Assembly (NCBI RefSeq): GCF_021742065.1
Contig: NZ_JAKKIE010000060.1
Span: forward strand, 1 to 19,498
Direction of reading: 5' to 3'
Length of the DNA stretch: 19,498 nt
Source: Rhizorhapis sp. SPR117
GTDB taxonomy: Bacteria; Pseudomonadota; Alphaproteobacteria; Sphingomonadales; Sphingomonadaceae
This document shows positions 1 to 6,106 of the stretch, one piece after another. A model generated the notes under the pieces. The model did not search any database. It was not told where the DNA came from and saw only the letters and a program-made list of their open reading frames with translations. The translations under genes were made by a program, and so were the position numbers. The first letter of the stretch is position 1. Every line of letters starts with the position of its first letter.

Positions 1-141
1 GAATAGCATCTGCTGGCATCGTACCGGATTTGTTCGCCCTTAGCGTGCAGATACGTCACTTTCGTGTAGTCACCCCATGACGCTCCATCTCTGGCTTCAA
101 ACCTAGAAAGATGGTCGCTCTCTGCCAAATTACAATCACAA

Positions 142-183
142 TGCTATCGTATGTATAGCAGTACGATTGCGTATCGCTATAGC
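142..183. repeat. GCTAT palindrome cluster
   Basis: TGCTAT (142-147) and ATAGCA (155-160) form a 6-bp inverted repeat with a 7-base gap, and GCTATAGC (176-183) is a perfect 8-bp palindrome. The outer ATGCTAT (141-147) also pairs with ATAGCAT (179-185). The same core recurs at the par genes (2291, 2313, 2324, 2979). A binding site for the ribbon-helix-helix protein or another regulator is possible, but no function is demonstrated by the sequence. Confidence 0.4.
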
Positions 184-250
184 ATGAAGGCATATCCCTC
201 GCTGGGAGAATCGCGCCCAAGCGCGGAAAATCGGCGTCTGGCGCATGAAA

Positions 251-276
251 GGTGAGTTTTGGGGTATGGACTCACC
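251..276. repeat. Upstream iteron-like site with inverted half-site
   Basis: GGTGAGTTTTGGGGTA at 251-266 is identical to the iteron at 983-998. It is followed by ACTCACC (270-276), which pairs with GGTGAGT (251-257) to give a perfect 7-bp inverted repeat. This copies, about 730 bp upstream, the arrangement found in front of repA. It is probably an extra RepA binding site that could titrate or loop the initiator. Confidence 0.6.
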
Positions 277-596
277 GTTGGCGATCGACGCCCAGGCATT
301 GACGCGGCGGGTGATACCACGAGGATATTCACCCGCGAAGTTTGTCGCCCAGGGAGGCCGTGAAGCGCTGCTTGGAGCTTGACCCTTCAAACCCCTCCCA
401 GAAGTCCGTAACAAGGCTGAGCGGCCCGGAAATCGTCCCTATAGCGACGTTTCGGCCTCCCCTGTCCTCTCGATTGGATCGCCTCCTATCCGCCTGGCTT
501 TTCTGGAAAGCCAATCTGCGACGTTTCCGTTGGGCGCTATGATTGGGCGAAGGGAGCAGCGTTTGAACAGTCATCAATCAAAAAACAAATAGCGTG

Positions 597-691
597 TCGG
601 CGAAGCCGGCTCATCATGGGGATGCCGGGTGCGAGGATCGCTTTAGCGATCCGGGGCGGCCGTAGGCCGCGAGCCGGCGGGGCGAAGCCCC
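597..691. repeat. Four consecutive short hairpins
   Basis: Four GC-rich inverted repeats follow one another: CGGC/GCCG around GAA (598-608), GGATCGCT/AGCGATCC around TT (635-652), GCGGCC/GGCCGC around GTA (656-670) and GGGGC/GCCCC around GAA (679-691). A T-rich stretch follows at about 702-716. The last hairpin plus T-rich tail could end a rightward transcript, or the array could act as a structured single-strand or cruciform element beside the origin. I cannot decide between these. Confidence 0.5.
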
Positions 692-721
692 AAGAGGCGG
701 CGCTTTTCTTCTTTTCCGGAG

Positions 722-754
722 CTGTGGGTGCGTTGAGCGCCAAGTTACCCACAG
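722..754. promoter_or_regulatory. DnaA-like box pair, inverted
   Basis: TTACCCACA at 745-753 differs at one base from the DnaA consensus TTATCCACA. CTGTGGGT (722-729) is the exact reverse complement of ACCCACAG (747-754), so a second, weaker box lies in the opposite orientation 17 bases away. Its place just ahead of an AT-rich stretch and iterons is the usual order in iteron plasmids that recruit host DnaA. Function is inferred. Confidence 0.5.
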
Positions 755-761
755 GCAAGGC

Positions 762-777
762 TACCCCAAAACTCACC
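762..777 (-). repeat. Single iteron in reverse orientation
   Basis: The plus strand reads TACCCCAAAACTCACC, the exact reverse complement of the full iteron GGTGAGTTTTGGGGTA. It lies between the DnaA-like boxes and the AT-rich stretch, on the far side of that stretch from the main iteron array. It is a likely RepA contact. Confidence 0.65.
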
Positions 778-788
778 GTTCGCCTTCT

Positions 789-820
789 GATTCAATAATT
801 CTTCTTAGATTCAAGATTCA
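789..820. other. AT-rich stretch with GATTCA repeats (candidate unwinding element)
   Basis: GATTCA occurs at 789-794, 808-813 and 815-820 inside a locally AT-rich stretch, flanked by GC-rich DNA. AT-rich DNA with short direct repeats between DnaA boxes and iterons is where strand opening begins in many iteron origins. This role is inferred from position and composition. Confidence 0.5.
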
Positions 821-865
821 GGGGTCTGCAAACCCGCAGAAAACCTAAGAAAGTGCCCGTGAAAA

Positions 866-998
866 GTGAGTGTTGGGGTCGAGTCGCGTGAGTTTTGGGG
901 TGGCCTTTGGTGAGTTTTGGGGCCGGTAAAAGTGAGTGTTGGGGTCGAGTCCGGTGAGCTTTCGGGTAGCCGCCTGATCGACGGTGAGTTTTGGGGTA
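866..998 (+). repeat. Tandem iterons, 22-bp period
   Basis: Copies of GTGAGTTTTGGGG or close variants start at 866, 888, 910, 932 and 954, exactly 22 bases apart, with one more at 984 (30 bases on). Copies at 866 and 932 carry GTGAGTGTTGGGGTCGAGTC; those at 888, 910 and 984 carry GTGAGTTTTGGGG; 954 is degenerate. A 22-bp spacing puts the sites on one face of the helix at about two turns. These are most likely RepA binding sites controlling initiation and copy number. Confidence 0.85.
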
Positions 999-1002
999 TC
1001 TC

Positions 1003-1025
1003 CTCACCGTTCAGCGAACGGCGAG
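1003..1025. promoter_or_regulatory. Inverted repeat ahead of repA (candidate autoregulatory operator)
   Basis: CTCACCGTTC (1003-1012) and GAACGGCGAG (1016-1025) are inverted repeats matching at 9 of 10 positions with a 3-base gap. Each arm contains a GTGAG-like half iteron. In Rep_3 plasmids such as pPS10 and F, an inverted pair of half iterons overlapping the rep promoter lets the initiator dimer repress its own gene. This one lies 43 bases upstream of the repA start codon, so the same use is likely but inferred. Confidence 0.6.
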
Positions 1026-1068
1026 TTTTAGGAATTGCCTGGCTCACCATTGCTGCTAAGGTGAGTGC

Positions 1069-1980
1069 ATGTCCCACGCAACCTCACCTTTGAACGGCGC
1101 GAAGGCACAGCTTGCCCTGGTCGATACCCCGGCCCGCACCCTCGCGCAAAAAGGGCGCGGAAATCCGTTCGATCCGGCCAATTATGGGGAAATCGTCAAA
1201 CCCGGCGAACTGGTCGATATTGTCGAGTTGACCCCCCTCACCCTCGCCGATCGCCGAATCTACAATCTGTTGATCGCCAACGCTTGGGAGCGCATCGGCG
1301 AGCCGGTCATCCATCGCATCGCCAAGACGGCGCTCAAGGGCACGCACCAGGGCAATGAGCGCATCGAAAGCTCGCTGCTGCGCCTGATGGGCACCATCGC
1401 GATCGTCACCATCCGCAAGGCCGGCAAGAGCTACAAGCGCCGCGTCCAGCTCCTCGGCCCCAGCGACGAAAGCCTCGAAAAAGACGGCTTCCTGCACTAT
1501 CGTATCCCCGAGGAGCTGATCGAGATACTGCGCAACAGCGAGGTCTATGCACGCCTCAAGACGCAAGTGATGTATTGTTTCGAGTCGAAATACGCGCTGT
1601 GCCTCTATGAGATGATCGAGCGCCGGATCGGCCTCGAATACAAGCAAAGCGAAGAATTCACGATCGCGGAGCTGCGCGGGCTGCTCAACGTGCCCGAAGG
1701 CAAGCTCGAACGCTTCGCCGATCTCAACAAATATTGCCTCAAGGTCGCCCAGGAGGAAATCAACAAGCTCTGCCCCTTCTATGTCGATTTCACGCCGATC
1801 AAGAAGGGCCGCAAGGTCGAAAAGGTCGCGATGCTGTGGATGTCCAAAACATCGAGCGGCCGCCGCGACGCGCAAAACCTGATCGATCAGCACAGTATCG
1901 TGCGACGGGCGAAGATGCGTGGCGGCATCCCCGAAATGCCGGTACTGGTGGATTTCAACCTGCCCGCCGCCGAACGGTGA
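1069..1980 (+). CDS. repA: Plasmid replication initiator protein (Rep_3 type)
   Basis: 303 aa. The product should bind the iterons just upstream, open the origin and recruit the host replisome. The protein shows the two winged-helix layout of Rep_3 initiators. The first domain includes the segment around IVTIRKAGKSYKRRVQ (about residues 105-120). The second holds the family-like SKYALCLYEMIERR (about 173-186), FTIAELRGLLNVPEG (about 196-210) and a basic segment KKGRKVEKV (about 245-253). AAGGTGAG directly upstream gives a ribosome site for the ATG at 1069. An inverted repeat before the start suggests self-repression, and a perfect reverse iteron follows immediately after the stop. Family assignment is from motif recognition; incompatibility group is unknown. 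Confidence 0.88.
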   Translation: MSHATSPLNGAKAQLALVDTPARTLAQKGRGNPFDPANYGEIVKPGELVDIVELTPLTLADRRIYNLLIANAWERIGEPVIHRIAKTALKGTHQGNERIESSLLRLMGTIAIVTIRKAGKSYKRRVQLLGPSDESLEKDGFLHYRIPEELIEILRNSEVYARLKTQVMYCFESKYALCLYEMIERRIGLEYKQSEEFTIAELRGLLNVPEGKLERFADLNKYCLKVAQEEINKLCPFYVDFTPIKKGRKVEKVAMLWMSKTSSGRRDAQNLIDQHSIVRRAKMRGGIPEMPVLVDFNLPAAER

Positions 1981-1985
1981 GCCCC

Positions 1986-2001
1986 TACCCCAAAACTCAC
2001 C
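1986..2001 (-). repeat. Iteron immediately downstream of repA
   Basis: The plus strand reads TACCCCAAAACTCACC starting six bases after the repA stop codon, the exact reverse complement of the full iteron. It lies between the convergent ends of repA and the ribbon-helix-helix gene. It could act as an extra RepA site for copy control or for regulating read-through between the convergent genes. Confidence 0.6.
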
Positions 2002-2032
2002 TTTGGCGCGCCGTGCTACGATCCGCTGCGCT

Positions 2033-2299
2033 TCACCCTTCGCCGGCGTCGAGCGCACGGCTGACGGTGAACTGAATCCATGCGCTGCGGCTGATGCCGC
2101 GCCGCTTCGCGGCGCTATCGACCTTCGCCAGCAAGGCGCGGTCGAAGCGCAGCATGACCGGCGCCTTGCGCGGCCCATCCTCGTCCGCCGCTGCGATCGG
2201 CGGCGTCGCCGGCTTCGCGGCCCCGGCAATGAAGGCGTCCGCCGCATCGTCATCAATGGGCGGCTTCGGATTGCTGTTCGGTTTACGAGCGATAGCCAT
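2033..2299 (-). CDS. Small ribbon-helix-helix protein, probable ParA partner
   Basis: 88 aa. The N-terminal half is low-complexity and rich in Ala, Pro and Asp. The C-terminal half (about residues 46-88, PVMLRFDRALLAKVDSAAK onward) fits a ribbon-helix-helix DNA-binding domain: a short beta strand followed by two helices. It lies 25 bases after parA on the same strand, where type Ib partition systems keep their centromere-binding protein, which also usually represses the operon. GGAG lies about 9 bases before the ATG at 2299. The partition role is inferred from context; it could also be a stand-alone CopG-type repressor. Confidence 0.65.
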   Translation of the reverse strand: MAIARKPNSNPKPPIDDDAADAFIAGAAKPATPPIAAADEDGPRKAPVMLRFDRALLAKVDSAAKRRGISRSAWIQFTVSRALDAGEG

Positions 2300-2324
2300 C
2301 GCACTTCACTCCGCTATCATCATG

Positions 2325-2960
2325 CTATACAAACACCGCACCTATCAGCGCGGTCAGCTCATCGACTGCCTTGGCGTCGCGCGGGGATTGCTCCAGCACC
2401 CCCCTGCCCTCGGCCGCCGCGTTCGGGAACGCCTTGCGGCGCACGATCGATGTGGGCAGCACCTCGATCCCCTCGATGTCGCCGATCATCTGCAATGCCG
2501 CCTCATTGTCGCCGCCCTGCGGGTCCGCGCCATTGAGGATCGCAACGGCGCGCAGCCCCTCGTTGATCTCGCGCGCCTCGGCCACCAGCGTCGCGACCTG
2601 ATCGAGCGCCCATACATCGAAGCTGCGTGGCTGCACCGGCACCAGCAACGTGTCGGCCACGGTGAGCGCGGCGCGCAGCGAGCCGGTGTCGCGCCCACCC
2701 ACGTCGATGATAATATCGTCATATTTGGGCGCGAGCTGGCGGACCTGGCTGCGCAGCGCAGCGCCGGTAAGGGCGACGGCGGTATAACCGGCTTCGCCAA
2801 GACCTTCGGTGCGAAGCTGGGTGAAGGTGAGGGCGGTTCCCTGCTCGTCGCCGTCCACCAGCAACAGGTCGCGGCCGGCAAGCGCGCGGGCCACCGCGAG
2901 GTTGACCGCGAGCGTGGTCTTGCCAACGCCGCCCTTTGTGTTCCCGACTACCAATATCAT
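2325..2960 (-). CDS. parA: ParA-family partition ATPase
   Basis: 211 aa, the short type without an N-terminal DNA-binding domain. It carries the deviant Walker A motif KGGVGKT (residues 9-15), the Walker A' stretch LLLVDGDEQ (32-40) and a Walker B-like IIIDVGG (83-89), all hallmarks of ParA/MinD ATPases that move plasmid copies apart over the nucleoid. It is first in a probable two-gene operon with the ribbon-helix-helix protein. GAGGG lies about 7 bases before the ATG at 2960. The stop codon overlaps a GCTATA motif that may belong to a protein-binding site. Confidence 0.9.
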   Translation of the reverse strand: MILVVGNTKGGVGKTTLAVNLAVARALAGRDLLLVDGDEQGTALTFTQLRTEGLGEAGYTAVALTGAALRSQVRQLAPKYDDIIIDVGGRDTGSLRAALTVADTLLVPVQPRSFDVWALDQVATLVAEAREINEGLRAVAILNGADPQGGDNEAALQMIGDIEGIEVLPTSIVRRKAFPNAAAEGRGVLEQSPRDAKAVDELTALIGAVFV

Positions 2961-3029
2961 AGTGCCCTCACTCTGCCTGCTATCGTTAATCGAACCAGCA
3001 TGATCTGTCCATCACAGTGATATACATTT
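2961..3029 (-). promoter_or_regulatory. parA upstream region with small palindromes
   Basis: This 69-base gap between the SprT-like gene and parA should hold the par promoter. It contains TGCTATCGT (2978-2986), also present at 142-150, and the palindrome ATCACAGTGAT (3011-3021). In type Ib systems the partition site often lies just upstream of parA, so these are candidate operator or centromere sequences. No clear tandem array is visible, which keeps the assignment tentative. Confidence 0.4.
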
Positions 3030-3674
3030 CTAAGGCCGCTCACTCTCCGGCGCTGGATCGTCATCCTCGTCAAGCGGATCGTGCCGCATGGCCCCATGGT
3101 CCTCGATCGGGCAAAGCGGCGCTCCAGCCTCTTCCAGCCATTTGCGCGCGGTCCTGACGGTATAGCCGCACGTCACGCACTCGCATTTGAGCATCCGGGG
3201 TTTCTGCTTCTTCGGCGCGGTGGACTCGCCGTCCGTATCGAGACGGGCATGGGGGAGGGGGCCAGCAACATCGAGGATCGGCACGATGGCGGCAAGGAAG
3301 GCATCGCCGGGCGTGGTGGCACGCATCGGCCCGACCAACCCCAGCCCAAGCGCGACCCGTTTAAACGCCTTCCCATGCCCTGCCGGGATGCCGACAGCGG
3401 CATGGACCAGTTCATGCGCGAGGATGGCCGCGATCTGTGCCGGCATGGCGTCGGGCGCATGGGCAAGGTCCGGACGGATGAAGATTTCAAAATGGCCGTC
3501 CGCGCTCAGCCGGTTATCCCAGCACTCGCCGATCGCCTTGCCCTTGGCTCCCGCGCTGGTGAAGCCGATCGCCACGCGCACCCGGTCGGGCAGGGGAGCT
3601 TCCAGCGCCTCAAAGAGCGGGGCCATGCCCGCCGCCACCCGATTGAGCCAGCTTTCCCGGTTGTCGTGGGTCAT
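3030..3674 (-). CDS. SprT-like zinc metalloprotease-domain protein
   Basis: 214 aa using the ATG at 3674, which has GAAGGG about 10 bases upstream. The open frame continues leftward on its own strand but that extension has no ribosome site and poor coding character. The zinc motif HELVH (87-91) is followed by a third ligand in AGHGKAF (His100), the SprT/Wss1 pattern. A C-terminal cysteine cluster (Cys164, 166, 169 and 188) suggests a zinc ribbon, and the tail is acidic. Better-studied SprT relatives act on DNA-protein crosslinks, but this plasmid branch has no established role. It is co-oriented with parA and may share regulation. Confidence 0.75.
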   Translation of the reverse strand: MTHDNRESWLNRVAAGMAPLFEALEAPLPDRVRVAIGFTSAGAKGKAIGECWDNRLSADGHFEIFIRPDLAHAPDAMPAQIAAILAHELVHAAVGIPAGHGKAFKRVALGLGLVGPMRATTPGDAFLAAIVPILDVAGPLPHARLDTDGESTAPKKQKPRMLKCECVTCGYTVRTARKWLEEAGAPLCPIEDHGAMRHDPLDEDDDPAPESERP

Positions 3675-3689
3675 CGTCTCTATTCCCTT

Positions 3690-4044
3690 CAGATCGCCTG
3701 TCCGGCGATGGCCATGCCATCGGCCGGAACACGGACGCCCAAGAACGCCGGCGAGAGAGGGGGGCAGCGGGAATCGACGGGGTGGAGCGGGCGCAGCGAG
3801 GCCCAGCCGAGCGAGCCACGGCCCGTCTATTCCCGTTGCTGGGGAGAGGGGGGGCGGAACGTCCTCTCCCCACTGAACAAACGACATGCCGGCCAGCGCC
3901 GGCACCTTGTCCCCGAGATCCGCGCACGCGATCTCGCCCGCCATGTGGATCGTCACCGAATGGCCAAGACCGCGTGCGGGCTTGGGGAGCGCAGCGACTA
4001 GAGCCACGGTGCCGCGCAAGCGGCAGGCGCACAATGGTTGTAAT
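3690..4044. other. Gene-free gap with two strong hairpins
   Basis: About 355 bases between the divergent SprT-like and relB genes without a gene I can support. It contains a perfect 9-bp stem, GGGGAGAGG (3841-3849) with CCTCTCCCC (3863-3871), and a perfect 7-bp stem, TGCCGGC (3887-3893) with GCCGGCA (3898-3904). Neither is followed by a T-run, so they are not obvious terminators. The minus-strand reading frame could be the relic of a lost gene, but I do not recognise it. Confidence 0.45.
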
Positions 4045-4064
4045 TGTAGCTCAGTTGAGCTACA
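4045..4064. promoter_or_regulatory. relB operator palindrome
   Basis: TGTAGCTCA (4045-4053) and TGAGCTACA (4056-4064) are perfect 9-bp inverted repeats separated by two bases, 26 bases before the antitoxin start codon. RelB/DinJ antitoxins bind such palindromes as dimers through their N-terminal ribbon-helix-helix and repress their own operon, so this is very probably the operator. Confidence 0.8.
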
Positions 4065-4090
4065 TCGAACACGGATCACAGGAGGTTCTT

Positions 4091-4372
4091 ATGGCCGCTA
4101 CCGCTTTCGTGCGTGCGCGCATCGACGAAACATTGAAGGATGAAGCCGCCGCCGTCCTGGCCGAACTGGGGCTGACCGTATCCGATGTGGTCCGCATGAC
4201 GCTCACCCGGGTCGCGAAGGATCATGCCTTGCCGTTCGAGCTGAAAGTGCCGAACGCCGAAACACGGGCAGCCATCGAAGCCTCTCGCGCCACGATGAAG
4301 GCCCGCCGCGCCCGTTTCACCGATCCTCAGGAAGTCTTTGATGCCCTCGACCAAGAAGCCCGCCAGCAGTAA
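4091..4372 (+). CDS. RelB/DinJ-family antitoxin
   Basis: 93 aa. The N-terminal segment AFVRARIDETLKDEAAAVLA followed by LGLTVSDVVRMTLTRVAKD (about residues 5-43) is typical of RelB/DinJ antitoxins, which dimerise through a ribbon-helix-helix, bind the operator and use the C-terminal part to neutralise the toxin. GGAGG lies 5 bases before the ATG. The gene overlaps the toxin gene by 32 bases, so the two are translated together. The product should be the labile partner of a plasmid addiction pair. Confidence 0.88.
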   Translation: MAATAFVRARIDETLKDEAAAVLAELGLTVSDVVRMTLTRVAKDHALPFELKVPNAETRAAIEASRATMKARRARFTDPQEVFDALDQEARQQ

Positions 4373-4661
4373 GCGCGCCTCGCTCCCCCGAGAGGCGTCT
4401 TATGAAAAGCGGTTCGCGAAGGATTGGGAGCGGTTGTCGCGCAGCGGGCGCTACAACATGAAGCAGCTCAAGGAAGCGATGATGCTCCTCATCGCCAACG
4501 ACGCGCCGCTTGGCCCGGAATGGCTGGACCACGCCCTCAAAGGCGATTGGAGCGATCATCGCGAGTGCCATATCGGCGGCGACTTCCTGCTCATCTACAC
4601 GATCGAGGGAAATCTGGTGAACTTCGTGCGCGCCGGCACGCATTCGGAACTGTTCGAATAG
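4341..4661 (+). CDS. YafQ-family mRNA interferase toxin
   Basis: 106 aa from the ATG at 4341, preceded by AGGAAG at 4329-4334; a TTG one codon earlier is less likely. The C-terminal half matches the YafQ/RelE fold: DHALKGDWSDHRECHIGGDF, then LLIYTIEGNLVNFVRAGTHS. Known YafQ toxins cut mRNA on the ribosome using His50, Asp61, His63 and His87. The three histidines have counterparts here (in DHAL, ECHI and GTHS), but the aspartate position reads Glu in HRECHI. The basic N-terminal extension (KKPASSKRAS) is not part of the fold. It is translated from inside the antitoxin gene. Confidence 0.85.
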   Translation: MPSTKKPASSKRASLPREASYEKRFAKDWERLSRSGRYNMKQLKEAMMLLIANDAPLGPEWLDHALKGDWSDHRECHIGGDFLLIYTIEGNLVNFVRAGTHSELFE

Positions 4662-4712
4662 CCTGCCGCTTCCTGGCGAACACAAGAAAAGCAAGCGAAG
4701 CGCTACTGTTTG

Positions 4713-4740
4713 GCTATCTTTTGTATATCGCTTGGATAGC
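4713..4740. promoter_or_regulatory. GCTATC/GATAGC inverted repeat
   Basis: GCTATC (4713-4718) and GATAGC (4735-4740) form a 6-bp inverted repeat about 25 bases upstream of the histidine-phosphatase relic. The core matches the motif seen around the par genes and at 143. It could be the promoter or operator region of the decayed gene or another copy of the par-associated site. Confidence 0.35.
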
Positions 4741-4765
4741 GCTCGCCAGCAATGAAGGGGAAGCC

Positions 4766-5000
4766 ATGAAGGCCATATTCATCCGCCACGGCGAAAGCAC
4801 CGGCAATGCCGGCATGCCCTGTCACGATCTGGCGACGATCGAGGCCACGAACAGACGCGCCAGGTTACCGCGAGCTTGCCCGAAGCCGACCCCGCAGTAT
4901 CACGTCACCTATACCCGCACCCGGCAGAGCGCCGCGCTGCTGATCGCGTTTCCCCGCCGTGCGGGTCGAGACGTGGCCCATAGGAGAGAGCTTTAAAACA
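4766..5000 (+). pseudogene. Histidine phosphatase (phosphoglycerate mutase-like) pseudogene
   Basis: The start is clear: AAGGGGAA, then ATG and MKAIFIRHGESTGNAG, which carries the RHG catalytic motif of the histidine phosphatase superfamily. The frame then breaks. Family-like sequence continues in other frames: EQTRQVTASLPEADPA from 4849, then YTRTRQSAALLIAFP back in the first frame (from about 4910), then RVETWPIGESF in a third frame from 4962. After this nothing recognisable remains, so roughly the C-terminal two thirds of a normal family member of about 190-200 aa is missing. At least three frameshifts make a functional product very unlikely. Extent at the right edge is approximate. Confidence 0.75.
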
Positions 5001-5025
5001 ATCCTGCGATGCAGCGATGGACGCC

Positions 5026-5289
5026 TCAGTTCACCTGACGCCGGTGCTTGCCACCATACTTCTTGCCGCAATAGTCATCCAGTTCCCGCATCTCGTTCAC
5101 GGCGGCGGCGACCAGCGCGGTGGCGCAGGACAGACCGCTGTCCGGTGTAGCCATCCGGGCCTCCACGCGATTTCGCAGTTCCTCGATGTCGGCGCGCGAC
5201 AGGACGTTCTTTTCTCGCAAATAGCAGATCAGGCTTTGCAACAGGATCATTGCCTTGTCGCCGGGGGCCACATTATCGTTGTTCATCAT
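5026..5289 (-). CDS. Small hypothetical protein
   Basis: 87 aa from the ATG at 5289; the next codon is also ATG and either may be used. A longer form beginning at a TTG at 5358 is possible but has no ribosome site. The predicted protein has a helical core (AMILLQSLICYLREKNVLSRADIEELRNRVEAR, in part), a middle with two cysteines, and a basic glycine-containing tail (GKKYGGKHRRQ). It has no signal peptide or membrane segment. It resembles small hypothetical proteins I associate with sphingomonads, but I can give no function. Confidence 0.6.
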   Translation of the reverse strand: MMNNDNVAPGDKAMILLQSLICYLREKNVLSRADIEELRNRVEARMATPDSGLSCATALVAAAVNEMRELDDYCGKKYGGKHRRQVN

Positions 5290-5441
5290 CTTTCCGGTAT
5301 CCTCTGGAGCGACCGTATTCCTCGGCCTGTAATGAGAAGATGATATGATGCTGAACAATTGTCCAGTGCCCGGGGACCTTCAGCTCACCAAAATGCCAAT
5401 CGAGCTGCGCCAGCCTTGGTCCGCGCGCACTGAGCAGGTCC

Positions 5442-6059
5442 TCAATTGCACATTGCGGCGAGTTCCCGGCGGAACAGCGACGCCATGTAGTGGCGCAAGA
5501 TTTTGTGGTCTCGGTAAGGAAACAGCTCGGCCCCCGCTACCATTCCCCAGGACATGGTGATGATGAAGTCCACCACCGTTGATCTGTCCTGTGGAGATGC
5601 GCCCGGCGCCAAAGAGGCCAGCGCCGCTCCCAGGCTGGTGCGCAGCCGGACATCCGCCTTGCGATTGATCTCGGCGATGATCGGGTTACACCCCACTGTG
5701 GCCACGAATTCGCACATCATGCGGCGATTTTCATGCGATGGCTCATCGATGGCGATTCGCTCGATCCAGGCGAGGATACCTTCGCGATCCCCCACCGCGA
5801 CCGCCGTCTCCAGCGTCTCTTCCTCGAGCCATTCAGCAAGGTCGGCTTCGCAGATGGCGGCAATGATCGCCTCCTTGTTGGCAAAGTCCCGATAGATCTG
5901 CCCCACCGCGATGCCGGATGAACTGGCGATTTGGGCCATCCCGGTCTGATGGAATCCGCGTTTGACGAAGAGATCGCGGGTCGTGGCCAATATATGCTGC
6001 CGCCGCGCCGCAGAGCGGGGTCCCCGCACTCTTGCGACCGAATTGTTTTTTGCCACCAT
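5442..6059 (-). CDS. TetR/AcrR-family repressor, divergent from the RND operon
   Basis: 205 aa. The N-terminal helix-turn-helix (about residues 19-65) is typical: HILATTRDLFVKRGFHQTGM, then QIASSSGIAVGQIYRDFANK. The C-terminal ligand domain is variable and does not reveal the inducer. The gene is transcribed away from the efflux operon with a 98-base gap between start codons, the usual position for a local AcrR/TtgR-like repressor of both transcripts. GGGAGG sits only one base before the ATG at 6059, so translation may start at the adjacent GTG codon (6056). Confidence 0.85.
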   Translation of the reverse strand: MVAKNNSVARVRGPRSAARRQHILATTRDLFVKRGFHQTGMAQIASSSGIAVGQIYRDFANKEAIIAAICEADLAEWLEEETLETAVAVGDREGILAWIERIAIDEPSHENRRMMCEFVATVGCNPIIAEINRKADVRLRTSLGAALASLAPGASPQDRSTVVDFIITMSWGMVAGAELFPYRDHKILRHYMASLFRRELAAMCN

Positions 6060-6106
6060 ACCTCCCTAGCTTGCATTCGATGCTGCGGCGCAATAAAGAG
6101 CCGCTG

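Larger units (their letters stand above)
1..596. other. Left region with no supportable gene
   Basis: No open frame here has a recognisable domain, a convincing ribosome site or neighbours in phase, so I see no gene. It does hold several palindromes: the GCTAT cluster at 142-183, an iteron-like inverted pair at 251-276, and a 7-bp-stem hairpin at 495-513 (TGGCTTT and AAAGCCA around a 5-base loop). It is probably non-coding DNA upstream of the replication origin. Whether it carries the end of a gene lying to the left cannot be seen. Confidence 0.5.
722..1068. other. Probable iteron-controlled replication origin (oriV)
   Basis: In order this segment holds DnaA-like boxes, a reverse iteron, an AT-rich zone with short repeats, a tandem iteron array and an inverted repeat, and then the initiator gene begins. 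That is the layout of iteron plasmids with Rep_3-family initiators, where RepA binds the iterons and opens the AT-rich DNA. All the individual elements are visible; origin activity itself is inferred. Confidence 0.75.

Noticed and set aside
442..524. Direct repeat GCGACGTTTC near 445 and 519
   Set aside because: Two 10-base copies with no further shared sequence or spacing pattern are probably coincidence.
866..998. Regularly spaced repeats that could suggest a CRISPR array
   Set aside because: The repeat core is only about 13 bases, the spacers about 9 bases, and the array lies directly before repA with inverted outliers. These are iterons.
1084..2304. Long 406-codon open frame on the minus strand
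   Set aside because: It is antisense to repA and the ribbon-helix-helix gene, lies in a shadow frame of high-GC coding DNA and has no ribosome site or family motif.
4044..4064. Sequence resembling a tRNA D-arm (TAGCTCAGTTG)
   Set aside because: It is part of a perfect 9-bp palindrome 26 bases before relB, and no acceptor, anticodon or T-arm can be built around it.
3675..4079. Upstream extension of the SprT-like frame, giving 349 codons
   Set aside because: The extension overlaps the relB operator, lacks a ribosome site and shows no domain. The ATG at 3674 has GAAGGG upstream. A relic of another gene here could not be supported.
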